Assembly: GCA_030037895.1 (NCBI GenBank)
Contig: JASHPW010000135.1
Location: forward strand, 1 to 48,802
Origin: Xanthobacteraceae bacterium
GTDB lineage: Bacteria > Pseudomonadota > Alphaproteobacteria > Rhizobiales > Xanthobacteraceae
Length of the DNA: 48,802 bases
Reading direction: 5' to 3'
A program made the translations under genes and the position numbers. The notes under the pieces were generated by a model that was not told the DNA's origin, did not search any database, and worked only from the letters and a program-made list of their open reading frames with translations. The stretch's first letter is position 1; every line of letters begins with the position of its first letter. Positions 32,947 through 43,100 of the stretch are shown here, piece by piece.

Positions 32947-34557
32947 ATGATCGAGCGCATTCTCACCGTCGGCGGCTATACGCTCGTTTCCCGCCTGACC
33001 GGCTTTTTCCGCGACGTCATGCTCGCGGCGATACTCGGCGCCGGGCCGGCCGCCGACGCCTTCTTCGTCGCCTTTCGGCTACCGAACCATTTCCGCGCCA
33101 TCTTTGCCGAAGGCGCGTTCAACGCCGCCTTCATTCCGGCTTACGCGCGCGTGCGCGCCCAGGGCGGGCCGGCGGCGGCGAAACTCTTTGGCGACCGCAT
33201 TTTCACGCTGCTCATCGCGACCCAGCTCGTGCTGCTGGCGCTGGCGCTCGTGTTCACGCCGCAGGTTATCGCCTTGCTCGCCCCCGGTTTCTCCCACGAG
33301 CCGCAGCAATTCGCCCTTGCCGTCAACCTGACGCGGATCACCTTCCCCTATCTTTTGCTGATCACGCTGGTGACGCTGTGGGGCGGCATTCTCAACGCGC
33401 TGCATCGCTTCGCGGCGGCGGCCGCGGCGCCGATCCTGCTCAACCTGTCGATGATGGGCGCGCTGGCGCTCGCCGCGTTCTTCCCCGGCGCCGGCTACGC
33501 CGCGGCCTGGGGCGTGGTCATATCGGGCGTGCTCCAGGCCGTGTTGGTCGGCGGCGATACGTGGCGTACCGGCTTCATGACCGCGCTGCGTGCGCTGCGC
33601 TGGGACGACGACGTGCGCCGCTTCTTCAAGGCGCTGGTGCCGGCGACGATCGGCTCGGCCGGCACGCAACTCGCGCTGTTCGCCGATACCATCATCGCGA
33701 CCTTCCTGTCGGCGGGCGCGCTCTCCGCGCTCTATTACGCCGACCGGATCGACCAGTTGCCGATCGGCGTGATCGGCATTGCGGTCGGCACCGTGCTGGT
33801 ACCGGAAATGACGAGCAGGGTCGCCGGCGGCGACGAGGCCGGCGCCCGCTCGGCGCAGAACCGGGCGATCGAATTCGCGCTGCTTTTGGCGATCCCCTGC
33901 GTGGTCGCCTTCTTGGTCATTCCCGATCTGATCATGCGCGGCCTGTTCATGCGCGGCCGTTTTACCGGCGCGGATGCGCATGCGGCGGCGATGACGCTCG
34001 TCGCCTACACGGTCGGCCTCGTTCCCTTCGTTCTCATTCGCAGCGTTGTCGCCCCGTTCCTCGCGCGCGGCGACACCGCGACGCCGGTCAAGGCGGCGTT
34101 GACCGGGACCGCGGTCAATATCGTCTTCAAGGTCGTGCTCATGGGGCCGTTGGCGCAGGTCGGGCTCGCGCTCGCGACCTCGATCGGCGCATGGATCAAT
34201 TTCATTCTCGTGCTCTGGTTCGCGGCGCGGGCCGGGCTTATCGCGTCGGATGCGACGCTGAGATCGTCGCTGATCAAGCTCGCCGTTGCCGGATTTTCGT
34301 TCTTTATATTCCTGATCATCGCGGCGCCCATCGTCACGTCGCTGCTATCGTCGCTGTCCAGGTTCCGCAGCGAGTTGGAACTTCTGGTACTGGCGGTGTT
34401 CGGCGGCGCGCTCTATGCAGGGATCGTCGTCACGCTGTTCGGGCGGCGCTGGCTTTCGCTGATGCGCGAGCGCGCGCAGACTGCGCCGGCGGCGAGGATC
34501 GAGGCGTTCGAAGGCACATCGGCGCCGGCCGCCGGGCCGGATGCGGACCTGAGCTGA
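32947..34557 (+). CDS. murJ: Lipid II flippase MurJ
   Basis: This is a 536-residue inner-membrane protein of the MOP exporter superfamily that moves lipid-linked peptidoglycan precursor to the outer face. The N terminus carries the MurJ signature GGYTLVSRLTGFFRDVMLAAILGAGPAADAFFVAFRLPNHFRAIFAEGAFNAAFIPAY split over residues 8-60. Fourteen hydrophobic segments can be counted; YYADRIDQLPIGVIGIAVGTVLVPEM and FLARGDTATPVKAAL are further family blocks. A GAAGGGC stretch lies before the ATG. Being next to sugar-nucleotide genes fits envelope biosynthesis, although murJ itself is essential and widespread. Confidence 0.95.
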   Translation: MIERILTVGGYTLVSRLTGFFRDVMLAAILGAGPAADAFFVAFRLPNHFRAIFAEGAFNAAFIPAYARVRAQGGPAAAKLFGDRIFTLLIATQLVLLALALVFTPQVIALLAPGFSHEPQQFALAVNLTRITFPYLLLITLVTLWGGILNALHRFAAAAAAPILLNLSMMGALALAAFFPGAGYAAAWGVVISGVLQAVLVGGDTWRTGFMTALRALRWDDDVRRFFKALVPATIGSAGTQLALFADTIIATFLSAGALSALYYADRIDQLPIGVIGIAVGTVLVPEMTSRVAGGDEAGARSAQNRAIEFALLLAIPCVVAFLVIPDLIMRGLFMRGRFTGADAHAAAMTLVAYTVGLVPFVLIRSVVAPFLARGDTATPVKAALTGTAVNIVFKVVLMGPLAQVGLALATSIGAWINFILVLWFAARAGLIASDATLRSSLIKLAVAGFSFFIFLIIAAPIVTSLLSSLSRFRSELELLVLAVFGGALYAGIVVTLFGRRWLSLMRERAQTAPAARIEAFEGTSAPAAGPDADLS

Positions 34558-34738
34558 GGGAGTTCTTCTGCGCGCGAGCATGATCGGCGTGGGATTATGT
34601 CGGGCTCGTTTCCGAATCGACGGTTCCGATCGCCACCGGCATCGCGCGCGTCGAGTGACGACTGGCCAATCCGGCCGTGACGGCGTAGCATGGGAACTGG
34701 AGACGTTGTCGCGAATGGACAAAGAGGAGGTCGCCACC

Positions 34739-35230
34739 GTGTCCGTGTTACGTATGCTTGCCATTGCTGCGATGGTCGCGTTTGCTGTGCCAAGCGTGGC
34801 CGCGGCGCAGGGTGAAAACGAGCATCATCCAAAGGGCGGGCCCGGCGCCGGAAAGCCGGGCGGCGCCAGGCCTTTCGTTCAGCCCCACGGACTGCCCGGT
34901 GGGCCGCATGGAGCGCCGCCGGGAGCGATGCGCGGCCCGCATCCCGGCGGCCCGGCCGGCGCCCGGTTCACCTACCACGGTCGTGGATTTAATCGGGTTC
35001 ATCTCGCGCCTTTTGTTTATCCGCCCGGCTACGCCTACCGGCGTTGGGCCGTCGGCGCACTGCTGCCGCCGCTGTTCTTGGCGCCGGCCTATTTCTATGG
35101 CGGATGGGGCGCGCTCGGCCTGCCGCCGCCGCAGCCGGGTTTCCAGTGGGTGCGGTATGGACCGGATCTGCTCCTGGTCAATGTGGGCACCGGCCAGGTC
35201 GTCGACGTGGCTTACGGGGTGTTCTATTAG
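34739..35230 (+). CDS. RcnB-like secreted small protein
   Basis: This is a 163-residue exported protein. The GTG at 34739 is chosen because AAAGAGGAGG lies eight bases before it and it gives a signal peptide ending SVAAAQ. The mature part is rich in Gly, Pro and His up to about residue 80, then has an aromatic region with a short hydrophobic stretch (RRWAVGALLPPLFLAPAYFY) and ends QWVRYGPDLLLVNVGTGQVVDV, the end seen in RcnB-type proteins. RcnB influences Ni/Co efflux in E. coli; such a role here is not shown. Its TAG stop overlaps the TAA stop of the convergent next gene (bases 35227-35230). Confidence 0.7.
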   Translation: MSVLRMLAIAAMVAFAVPSVAAAQGENEHHPKGGPGAGKPGGARPFVQPHGLPGGPHGAPPGAMRGPHPGGPAGARFTYHGRGFNRVHLAPFVYPPGYAYRRWAVGALLPPLFLAPAYFYGGWGALGLPPPQPGFQWVRYGPDLLLVNVGTGQVVDVAYGVFY

Positions 35231-36876
35231 GCGATCCGCCGGCCGGGCGCGAACCGGCGCCGTGATTTGATAGAGGCCAGATCCGCGATCACGGCTTTGG
35301 CGGCGTTGTGGCCGGGCGCGCCGGTGACGCCGCCGCCGGGATGTGCGCCGGCGCCGCACAAATAGAGTCCGGCGAGCGGCATGCGATAGTCGGCGTGGCC
35401 GCGCAGCGGCCGCGCCGAGAACAATTGATCCCAGATCATGGCGCCGTGGTAGATGTCGCCGTCCGGCAGCCCGAAGGTGCGTTCGAGGTCGAGCGGCGAG
35501 AAAATTTGCCGGCCGATGATGCTGGCGCGAAAGCCCGGCGCATAGTCCTCGATCGTCTCGATCATCAGGTCCGCGACCCGCTCGCGATGCACATCCCAGG
35601 AGGAGCCGTCCGCAAGCTTGGGCGCGACATGCTGACAGAACAGGCTGGCGACATGCGCGCCGGCCGGGGCGAGACTGTCGTCGAGCGTCGAGGGAATGAC
35701 CAGCTCGATGACCGGCTTGTCGCTCCAGCCTTTGTCGCGGCAATCGTGGTAGGCGCGATCCATGTAGGCGAGCGACGGGCCGATGATGATGCCCGCAGTG
35801 TGGTGATCGCCGATATTCTCGCCGGGCAACGCCGCAAAACTCGGCAGCCCCGCCAGCGCGACATTCATCCGGAACGTGCCCGAGCCGCATGTCCAGCCGC
35901 GCATGCGCGCCTTAGTCGCCGCCGCCACGGCGTCCTTGGGCACGAGGTTCTCGAACAGGAACTTGGGATTGACGTTGGCGACGACCGCCTTTGCCTTGAT
36001 CGGCGTCCCGTCTTCGAGCACGACGCCGGCGGCCCGGCCGCGCTCGACGATGATCTCGCGCACCGCCGCACCGGTATCGATCCTCACTCCATGCTCGCCC
36101 GCCGCCCGCGCCATGGCCTGCGTGATCGCGCCCATGCCGCCGATGGCGTGGCCCCATACGCCGTTTTTGCCGTTCACCTCTCCGAGGGCGTGATGCAGCA
36201 GGACATAGGCGGTGCCGGGCGTGTACGGGCTCGCCAGATGTCCCACGATCGAGTCGAAGCCGAGCACCGCCTTGATCGGTTCGGATTCGAACCAACGGTC
36301 GAGATAATCCCCGGCCGATATGGCGAACAAATCGAAGAGCGCGCGGCGGGTTTTTTGATCGAGCCGCCAGACACGCGCGCCCAGTTCGGCGAATTTGACA
36401 AGCTCGATGAGCTTGCGCCCGGGATGCCCGGACCAATTCGGCGGCGCTTCGAGCATGAGATTGCGCATGAAGCGGGCGAGCCGCCCGATCTCGGCGCAGT
36501 AAGCGCCAAAGCGTTGCGCATCCTTGGCGTTGAACTTTGCGATCTCGCGCTCGGTTCGCCCCTCCCCGTGCAGCAGGTGGCGGCGGTCCGGCAAGGGCAG
36601 AAAATTCTGCACGCGGCGCTCCACGATGCGCAGGCCGTGGCGGCCGAGATCGAGGTCGCGGATGATTTTCGGTTGCAGCAGGCTGACCGTATAGGCGGCG
36701 ACCGAATTGCGGAAGCCGGGGAAAAACTCTTCCGTCACGGCGGCGCCGCCGACAACGTTGCGCCGCTCCAGCACGCGGACATTGAGCCCAGCCATGCCGA
36801 GATAGGCCGCGCAAGTCAGGCCGTTGTGACCGGCGCCGATGACGACGGCGTCCGGATTTTCCTCACGCGACGGCAA
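35227..36876 (-). CDS. Phytoene-desaturase-like FAD oxidoreductase (PYROXD2-like)
   Basis: This is a 549-residue FAD-dependent oxidoreductase. The dinucleotide motif DAVVIGAGHNGLTCAAYLGMAG lies at residues 9-30 and is followed by LERRNVVGGAAVTEEFFPGF. The C-terminal FAD-closing block GLYLCGAGAHPGGGVTGAPGHNAAK is at about 510-535. This resembles the human PYROXD2 group rather than true carotenoid desaturases; no crt gene is nearby. The substrate is unknown. It lies just downstream of the LLM-class flavoenzyme on the same strand, 74 bases apart. Confidence 0.85.
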   Translation of the reverse strand: MPSREENPDAVVIGAGHNGLTCAAYLGMAGLNVRVLERRNVVGGAAVTEEFFPGFRNSVAAYTVSLLQPKIIRDLDLGRHGLRIVERRVQNFLPLPDRRHLLHGEGRTEREIAKFNAKDAQRFGAYCAEIGRLARFMRNLMLEAPPNWSGHPGRKLIELVKFAELGARVWRLDQKTRRALFDLFAISAGDYLDRWFESEPIKAVLGFDSIVGHLASPYTPGTAYVLLHHALGEVNGKNGVWGHAIGGMGAITQAMARAAGEHGVRIDTGAAVREIIVERGRAAGVVLEDGTPIKAKAVVANVNPKFLFENLVPKDAVAAATKARMRGWTCGSGTFRMNVALAGLPSFAALPGENIGDHHTAGIIIGPSLAYMDRAYHDCRDKGWSDKPVIELVIPSTLDDSLAPAGAHVASLFCQHVAPKLADGSSWDVHRERVADLMIETIEDYAPGFRASIIGRQIFSPLDLERTFGLPDGDIYHGAMIWDQLFSARPLRGHADYRMPLAGLYLCGAGAHPGGGVTGAPGHNAAKAVIADLASIKSRRRFAPGRRIA

Positions 36877-36950
36877 GCGCCTGCTCGGATGATGCTGCCG
36901 GGCCGACGATCATGGCGCCGCCGCAGCGGCGGCGGGGATTTTCGCCGCGC

Positions 36951-38051
36951 TCATGCGCGTTGCCGGTTGTTGAGTTCATGCGGCGCACTTTGCTTGACCT
37001 CGCTGCGCTTGATCTCGTTGCGGATGGCGGGCGCGACCTTGGTGGACAATAGCTCGATCGTCCGCGCAACGTGCGCGAACGGCAGGCCGCCGATGTCGAT
37101 CTGCGCCAGGAAGCGCCCGTGCCCGAACAGCCGGCGCTCATACAGTATCTTGTCGATGATCTGTTGCGGACTGCCGACGAGGAGAGGGCCGTGCGGCCCG
37201 GCCAGCTCCTCGTAATCCGCCCGCGTGATCTCGCGCGCCTGATATTGCGCCGGGGTATGGTTGCGAAAATAGCCGACATAGTGCGGGTAGAACCCGTTCA
37301 GGGCATCTTGCGAATCGTCCCCGACGTGCAGATGGCTGGCGACGCTGAGCTTCAACTCCGATGCATCATGACCGGCCGCCATGGCCGTCTGCCGGTAGAG
37401 ATCGGCCAGCGGCGCAAGCTGCGCTGGCGGCATGCTGATGTTGGCGAGCGCCAGCGGCAAACCGAGCGCGCCGGCCCGCGCGACGCTCTTCCGCGTGCCG
37501 CCGGTCCCGACCCAGATCGGCAGGCGGCTTTGCGCCGGGCGCGGCGGAATCGCGGCGTCGCGCAGCGCCGGACGAAACCGGCCCTGCCAGGTGACGCGTT
37601 CGGCGGCGTTGAGCTTCAGGAGCAGATCGAGCTTCTCCGCGAACAGGTCGTCGTAGTCGGCGAGATCGTAGCCGAACAGCGGGAAGGATTCGGTGAAGAG
37701 GCCGCGTCCGACGATGAGTTCGGTGCGTCCGCCGGAGATGAGGTCCACGGTCGAAAAATCCTCGAACACCCTGACCGGATCGGCCGTGCTCAGGATGGTG
37801 ACCGCGCTCGCGAGCCGAATGCGTTGCGTCCTTGCCGCTATGGCCGCCAAGACCACCGCCGTGGCGGAGACGGCCATGTCCAGCCGATGATGTTCGCCGA
37901 CCGCGAAAATATCGAGGCCGGCGGCGTCGGCGAGCTTCGCCGCGGCGAGGATCTCCGCCAGACGTTGCCCGGCGCCGACCGCTTTGCCGGTCGGCGCGTC
38001 CGGCGTCAGCTCGCCGAACGTGTAAAGCCCGAACTCGAACGCCTCTCCCAT
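36951..38051 (-). CDS. LLM-class flavin-dependent oxidoreductase
   Basis: This 366-residue protein is a bacterial-luciferase-like TIM-barrel monooxygenase that uses reduced FMN or F420. It starts FEFGLYTFGELTPD, has FAVGEHHRLDMAVSATAVVLAAIAA (about 55-80), IRLASAVTILSTADPVRVFEDFSTVD and the IWVGTGGTRKSVARAG block (about 200). The C terminus has LVGSPQQIIDKIL. The ATG at 38051 gives the family N terminus; the open frame further upstream lacks homology. The substrate cannot be told. A flavin reductase is encoded 7 kb away. Confidence 0.88.
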   Translation of the reverse strand: MGEAFEFGLYTFGELTPDAPTGKAVGAGQRLAEILAAAKLADAAGLDIFAVGEHHRLDMAVSATAVVLAAIAARTQRIRLASAVTILSTADPVRVFEDFSTVDLISGGRTELIVGRGLFTESFPLFGYDLADYDDLFAEKLDLLLKLNAAERVTWQGRFRPALRDAAIPPRPAQSRLPIWVGTGGTRKSVARAGALGLPLALANISMPPAQLAPLADLYRQTAMAAGHDASELKLSVASHLHVGDDSQDALNGFYPHYVGYFRNHTPAQYQAREITRADYEELAGPHGPLLVGSPQQIIDKILYERRLFGHGRFLAQIDIGGLPFAHVARTIELLSTKVAPAIRNEIKRSEVKQSAPHELNNRQRA

Positions 38052-38328
38052 CGGATCGGTGCCCCCGCAAACATTACAGAATAATGGATCGGCGGAGGCT
38101 GTCGGCGCGTTTTTCCCGCGGCGGCGGGCGGCGGCGCCGTGACCGTTGCCGACCGGACCCGCTGGTCCAGGTCTCATCCACAAGTCTCATCTACAAGTCT
38201 CATCTACAAGTCTAATCCAGGAGCGGCGAATCCGCTCGGATTCTTTTCGGGCTTTCGAGCAACCCGGAGGATAAGATATGGTCCGCGGCTTAGCCGCAAA
38301 ATTCGCTTTGATGCAACGGGAGGGGGCT
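38052..38328. other. Divergent intergenic region with a 13-base tandem repeat
   Basis: This 277-base region separates the LLM gene (reverse) and the DUF3617 gene (forward). It holds the tandem array at 38168-38219. The stretch from 38220 to 38328 leads to a GGGAGGGGGC ribosome site before 38329. No clear promoter boxes are seen. Confidence 0.45.
38168..38219. repeat. 13-base tandem repeat, four units
   Basis: Four units follow each other: CAGGTCTCATCCA, CAAGTCTCATCTA, CAAGTCTCATCTA and CAAGTCTAATCCA. The inner two are identical. The array is AT-richer than its surroundings and lies in the divergent spacer between two genes. Confidence 0.9.
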
Positions 38329-38856
38329 ATGAAGCACTTTGGGGCGGCTTTGCCTTTTGTTCTGATGTTCGCAGTGCCGGCCGCCGCGGCCGAATTGCCG
38401 GCTCGCAAGGCCGGGTTGTGGGAGATGACGACGACCGTAGCCGGGCACGGCGTCTCCATGCGGCAATGTATCGACGCCCGGACCGACCAGGCGATGCCGG
38501 CGGGCGCCGGCCCGGCCGCCCAGCGCAACTGTTCCAGGCGCGACGTGCGGACGTCCGGCGACACGATCACCTTCGATTCGGTGTGCACGGTCGCCGGCGA
38601 GACCAGGACGAGCCACGCGGTGGTCACCGGCAGTTTCGACAGCGGTTACACGATGACGGTCAGCGGCGAGGGCGAAGGTCCGGCCGCGGCGCGGACCGTC
38701 ACCATAACGGCCAAATGGCTCGGCCCCTGCGCGGCAGACCAGAGGCCCGGCGACCTGATCATGCCGAACGGCATGAAGATGAATATCCTCGACCTGCAGA
38801 ACGGCATGCGTGCGCCCGGAATGCCGGGCGCGCCCGGCGCGCCGCCGTCGCGATGA
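38329..38856 (+). CDS. Secreted DUF3617-family protein
   Basis: This 175-residue protein has a signal peptide (KHFGAALPFVLMFAVPAAAA) and the DUF3617 core: RKAGLWEMTTTVAG near residue 27, a Cys-containing CIDARTDQAM and CSRRDVRTSGDTITFDSVCTVAGE, then beta-strands with GSFDSGYTMTV. Two cysteine pairs may form disulfides. The family is periplasmic and of unknown function. The ATG at 38329 has a strong GGGAGGGGGC site just upstream; earlier in-frame ATGs (38278, 38311) are less likely. Confidence 0.82.
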   Translation: MKHFGAALPFVLMFAVPAAAAELPARKAGLWEMTTTVAGHGVSMRQCIDARTDQAMPAGAGPAAQRNCSRRDVRTSGDTITFDSVCTVAGETRTSHAVVTGSFDSGYTMTVSGEGEGPAAARTVTITAKWLGPCAADQRPGDLIMPNGMKMNILDLQNGMRAPGMPGAPGAPPSR

Positions 38857-38963
38857 TCAACGGGCGCGCTTGCATCCCCCGCGGCACCGGCGCGAGCGCG
38901 AGCGCCGATTGACAGCGGCGGCGACATATGGTGCGGACGCCGGACGTTCTCGAGGGAGACTTC

Positions 38964-40151
38964 ATGGCCATCGCCGAGACGGCGCGCCTCGCCGCCGTTC
39001 TTTCGATCGCGGCGGCGCTGACCGGGTGCGGCCAGGGCCAGCAGCAATCCGCGGCGCCGGCGCCGCCGTCGGTGACGGTCACGAGCCCGGTGCAGCGCAC
39101 CGTGGTCGATCAGGACGAATATGTCGGCCGCTTCGTCGCCGTCGACTCGGTCGAGATCCGCTCGCGCGTTTCCGGCTACCTGTCGGAGATTCATTTCACC
39201 GACGGCCAGATGGTGAAGAAGGACGATCCCCTGTTCACCATCGACCGCCGGCCGTTTCAGATCGCGCTCGATCAGGCGCGCGCCAATCTGGCGCAGGCGC
39301 GCGCCAACCTCGCCTTCACCGAGGCCGATCTCGCGCGCGGCGCGGAATTGGTGCGCGATAAGACCATCACCGAGCAGACCTACGACCAGCGGCTGCAGGC
39401 GAAACGCGTGGCCGAAGCCTCCGTCGCCGCGCAGGAGGCGATGGTGCGGTCGGCCGAACTCGACCTCAACGAGTATTCCGAGTTGCGCGCGCCGATCGAC
39501 GGCCGCATCGGCGACCGCCGCGTCTCCGTCGGTAATCTGGTGACAGGCGGCACCGCCGGCAATACGACGCTGCTCGCCACCATCGTCTCGGTCGATCCGA
39601 TCCGCTTCGAATTCACCTTCGACGAGGCGTCCTACCTGCGCTACCAGCGTTTCGCCGGGACGAGCCGGACCGGAGCGGGCGAAGACGGCATACCGGTCGC
39701 GCTCAAACTGATCGACGAGTCCGACTTCCGGCACACCGGCAAGATCGATTTCGTCGACAACGTCATCGATCGCTCCTCGGGCACGATCCGCGGCCGCGCC
39801 GTGTTCGCCAATCCCGACGGCATATTCACGCCCGGCATGTTCGGCCGCATCCGCGTGCCGGGGTCGCCGCCCTACACCGCGCTGCTCATTCCCGACGCGG
39901 CCATCGGCACCGAGCAGGCGCGCAAATTCGTGCTCGTCGTCGATGACGGCGGCGTTGCCCGGCAGAAATACGTCGTTCTCGGCGAGCTTGACGGCGGCTT
40001 GCGCGTGATCAAGGCCGGCCTCGCCGCTGGCGACCGCGTGATCCTCAAGGGGCTGATGCGCGCCCGCGCCGGACAGAAGGTCACGATCGGGCCGCAAACC
40101 GCTCCCGCGGCGTCGCCGTCCCAAGGGGCGGACGAGGCCAAGGCCGGTTGA
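38964..40151 (+). CDS. RND efflux pump periplasmic adaptor (MexA/AcrA-like)
   Basis: This 395-residue lipoprotein bridges an inner-membrane RND pump and an outer-membrane channel. It has a signal with lipobox LTGCG, a lipoyl half (EIRSRVSGYLSEIHFTDGQMVKKDDPLFTIDRRPF, about 58-92), a helical hairpin (about 92-160), the second lipoyl half (ELRAPIDGRIGDRRVSVGNLV) and beta-barrel and membrane-proximal domains (FTPGMFGRIRV). A GGGAGA site lies just before the ATG. The pump gene begins seven bases after its stop. Substrates are unknown. Confidence 0.93.
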   Translation: MAIAETARLAAVLSIAAALTGCGQGQQQSAAPAPPSVTVTSPVQRTVVDQDEYVGRFVAVDSVEIRSRVSGYLSEIHFTDGQMVKKDDPLFTIDRRPFQIALDQARANLAQARANLAFTEADLARGAELVRDKTITEQTYDQRLQAKRVAEASVAAQEAMVRSAELDLNEYSELRAPIDGRIGDRRVSVGNLVTGGTAGNTTLLATIVSVDPIRFEFTFDEASYLRYQRFAGTSRTGAGEDGIPVALKLIDESDFRHTGKIDFVDNVIDRSSGTIRGRAVFANPDGIFTPGMFGRIRVPGSPPYTALLIPDAAIGTEQARKFVLVVDDGGVARQKYVVLGELDGGLRVIKAGLAAGDRVILKGLMRARAGQKVTIGPQTAPAASPSQGADEAKAG

Positions 40152-40158
40152 GACCGCA

Positions 40159-43100
40159 ATGCGCATTTCGCACTTCTTCATCGACCGGCCGATCTTTGCC
40201 GCCGTCGTTTCCATCGTTTTCCTGATCCTCGGCGGCGTGTCGTTCTCGCGCCTGGCGGTCGATCAGTTTCCCGAGATCGCGCCGCCGACCGTCACCGTCA
40301 CCGGCCAATATCCCGGCGCCAGCGCCGAAGTCGTGGCCGCAACCGTGGTCACGCCCATGGAGGAGCAGATCAACGGCGTTGAGAACATGATCTATATGGC
40401 GTCGAATTCGACGGCCGACGGCCGCTTCACGATCGCGGTCAGCTTCGACCTCGGCACCAACCTCGACATCGCCCAGGTGCAGGTGCAGAACCGCGTCGCC
40501 GTCGCCGAACCGCGGCTGCCGGCCGACGTGCGCAATATCGGGGTGACGGTGGCGAAGGCCTCGCCCGATTTGATGATGGTCGTGCATCTCTACTCACCCG
40601 ACAAGTCGCGCGATTCGCTGTTCATCTCCAACTACGCCACGGTCCAATTGACCGACGCGGTCGCCCGCGTCGACGGTGTCGGCTCGATCACCGTATTTGG
40701 CAGCCGCGACTATTCCATGCGCGTGTGGCTCGATGCCGACCGCCTGCAGTCGCTCGGGCTGACCGCGACCGACGTCACCAACGCGCTGCAGGGGCAGAAC
40801 ATCCAGGTCGCCTCCGGCATGCTCGATCAGCCGCCGCTCGCGCATCCGGGCGCTTTCCAGATCTCGGTGCAGACTCTCGGCCGGCTGACCGATCCCGGCG
40901 AGTTCGCTTCGATCGTGGTCAAGGAGACGCCCGGCGCCGTGGTGCGGCTCAAGGATGTCGGCACGGTCGAGCTTGCCGCGCTCGATTACACGTCGAACTC
41001 CTACCTCGATCACGATCCGGCGGTGGCGCTCGCCATCTTCCAGCGGCCGGGCTCGAACGCGTTGGCGACCGCGAACGGCGTCAAGCGCCTGATGGCCGAG
41101 TTGTCGAAGCGCTTCCCGCCCGGCGTCAAATACGCCATCGTCTACAATCCGACCGAATTCATTCAGGAGTCGGTCAACGCCGTGTTCGAGACGATCTTCG
41201 AGGCGATCGTGCTCGTCGTTCTGGTGGTGATCCTCTTCCTGCAGACCTGGCGCGCGGCGATCATCCCTCTTGTCGCCATACCGGTGTCGCTGGTCGGCAC
41301 GTTCCTGTTCATGGCGGCGTTCGGCTTCTCGCTCAACAATCTCTCCTTGTTCGGGCTGGTGCTGGCGATCGGCATCGTGGTCGACGACGCCATCGTCGTG
41401 GTCGAGAATGTCGAACGCAACATCGCCTCCGGCCTGCCGCCGCGCGAGGCCGCGATCAAGAGCATGGACGAGGTCGGCTCGGCGCTCGTCGCCATCGCGC
41501 TCGTGCTCTGTGCCGTGTTCGTCCCTTCCGTGTTCATCACCGGCATATCCGGGCAGTTCTATCGGCAGTTCGCGCTGACCATCGCCGGCGCCACGGTGAT
41601 TTCGCTCATCGTCTCGCTCACGTTGTCGCCGGCGATGTGTGCGCTGCTGCTCAAGGCGCACACGGCGACGCGCCGCGACCGCTGGTGGGAACGGCCGATC
41701 CGCGGTTTCTTCGCCGCCTTCAACCGGGCGTTCAACGGCGTCGCCTCCGGCATCACCTGGCTCGCCGGGCGCACCGTGCGGCGCGCGGCGATCATGGTCG
41801 TGATCTATCTCGTCGTGATCGGTCTCGGCCTCAATCAATTCCGCAAGACGCCGCGCGGCTTCATCCCGCAGGTCGATCGCGGCTACATCATCGTCGTGGT
41901 GCAACTTCCGCCCGGCGCCTCGCTGGTGCGCACCGACGCGGTGCAGCAGCGCGCGCTCGATATCGCGCTCGGCGTGCCCGGCGTCGCCCACGGCGTGAAC
42001 GTTGTCGGTTTCTCCGGCGCGACCTTCACCAATGCGCCCAATGCCGGCGCGATCTTCCTCGCGCTCGATTCCTTCGCCCGGCGCGCGCGCGATCCGCGCC
42101 AATCGGCGCCGGCCATCCAGGCGGAGCTTAACCGTCGGTTCGCGAAGATTCAGGAGGCGTTCATCGTCGCGCTGCTGCCGCCTCCGGTTCGGGGCATCGG
42201 CAACGCGCTGGGCTTCCGCATGATCGTCGAGGACCGCGGCGGGCGCGGTTCGACGGCGCTGCGCGAAGCCGCGGAGGCGTTGACCGCCCGCGCCGCGCGC
42301 ACGCCCGGCATTGCCGACGTGTTCACGTTGTTCGAAACCTCGACGCCGCAGGTCTATCTCGATATCGACCGCACCAAGGCGCAGCTCCTCGGCATCAACG
42401 TGCAGGACGTGTTCAACGCGCTGCAGATCTATATCGGCTCGTCCTACGTCAACGACTTCAACCTGCTGGGACGCACCTTCCGCGTCACCGCGCAGGCGCG
42501 CGACGAGGATCGGCGCAATGTTGGCGACGTGCTCAAGATCCGCGTGCGCAACGTCAACGGCGACACCGTCCCGCTCGGCTCCTTCACCACGGTGCGCGAC
42601 ATTGCCGGCCCCTACCGCGTGCCGCGCTACAATCTCTACCCGGCCGCCGAGATCGACGGCAACGCCGCGCCCGGCTATTCGCAAGGCCAGGCGATCGACA
42701 TCATGGAGAAGCTCGCGGCCGAGACCCTGCCGGAAGGCTTCGACACCGAGTGGACGACGCTCGCCTTCGAGCAGATCAGGGCCGGCAATACGGCGATGTT
42801 CGCCTTCGTGCTGGCGGTGGTGTTCGTGTTTCTGGTCCTGGCCGCGCAGTACGAGAGCCTCACCTTGCCGTTCGCCGTGATCCTGATCGTGCCGATGTGC
42901 CTCGTCGCCGCCATCACCGGCGTCATCCTGCGCGGCCAGGACAACAACATCCTGACGCAAGTCGGCTTCGTGGTGCTCATCGGCCTCGCCGCCAAGAACG
43001 CCATCCTGATCGTCGAATTCGCCCGCCGGCTCGAGGATCAGGGCTGCGACCGCTGGCAGGCGGCGGTCGAGGCGACGCGGCTGCGGCTGCGCCCGATCCT

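Noticed and set aside
38168..38219. CRISPR array
   Set aside because: The units are 13 bases and directly adjacent without spacers, and no cas gene is present.
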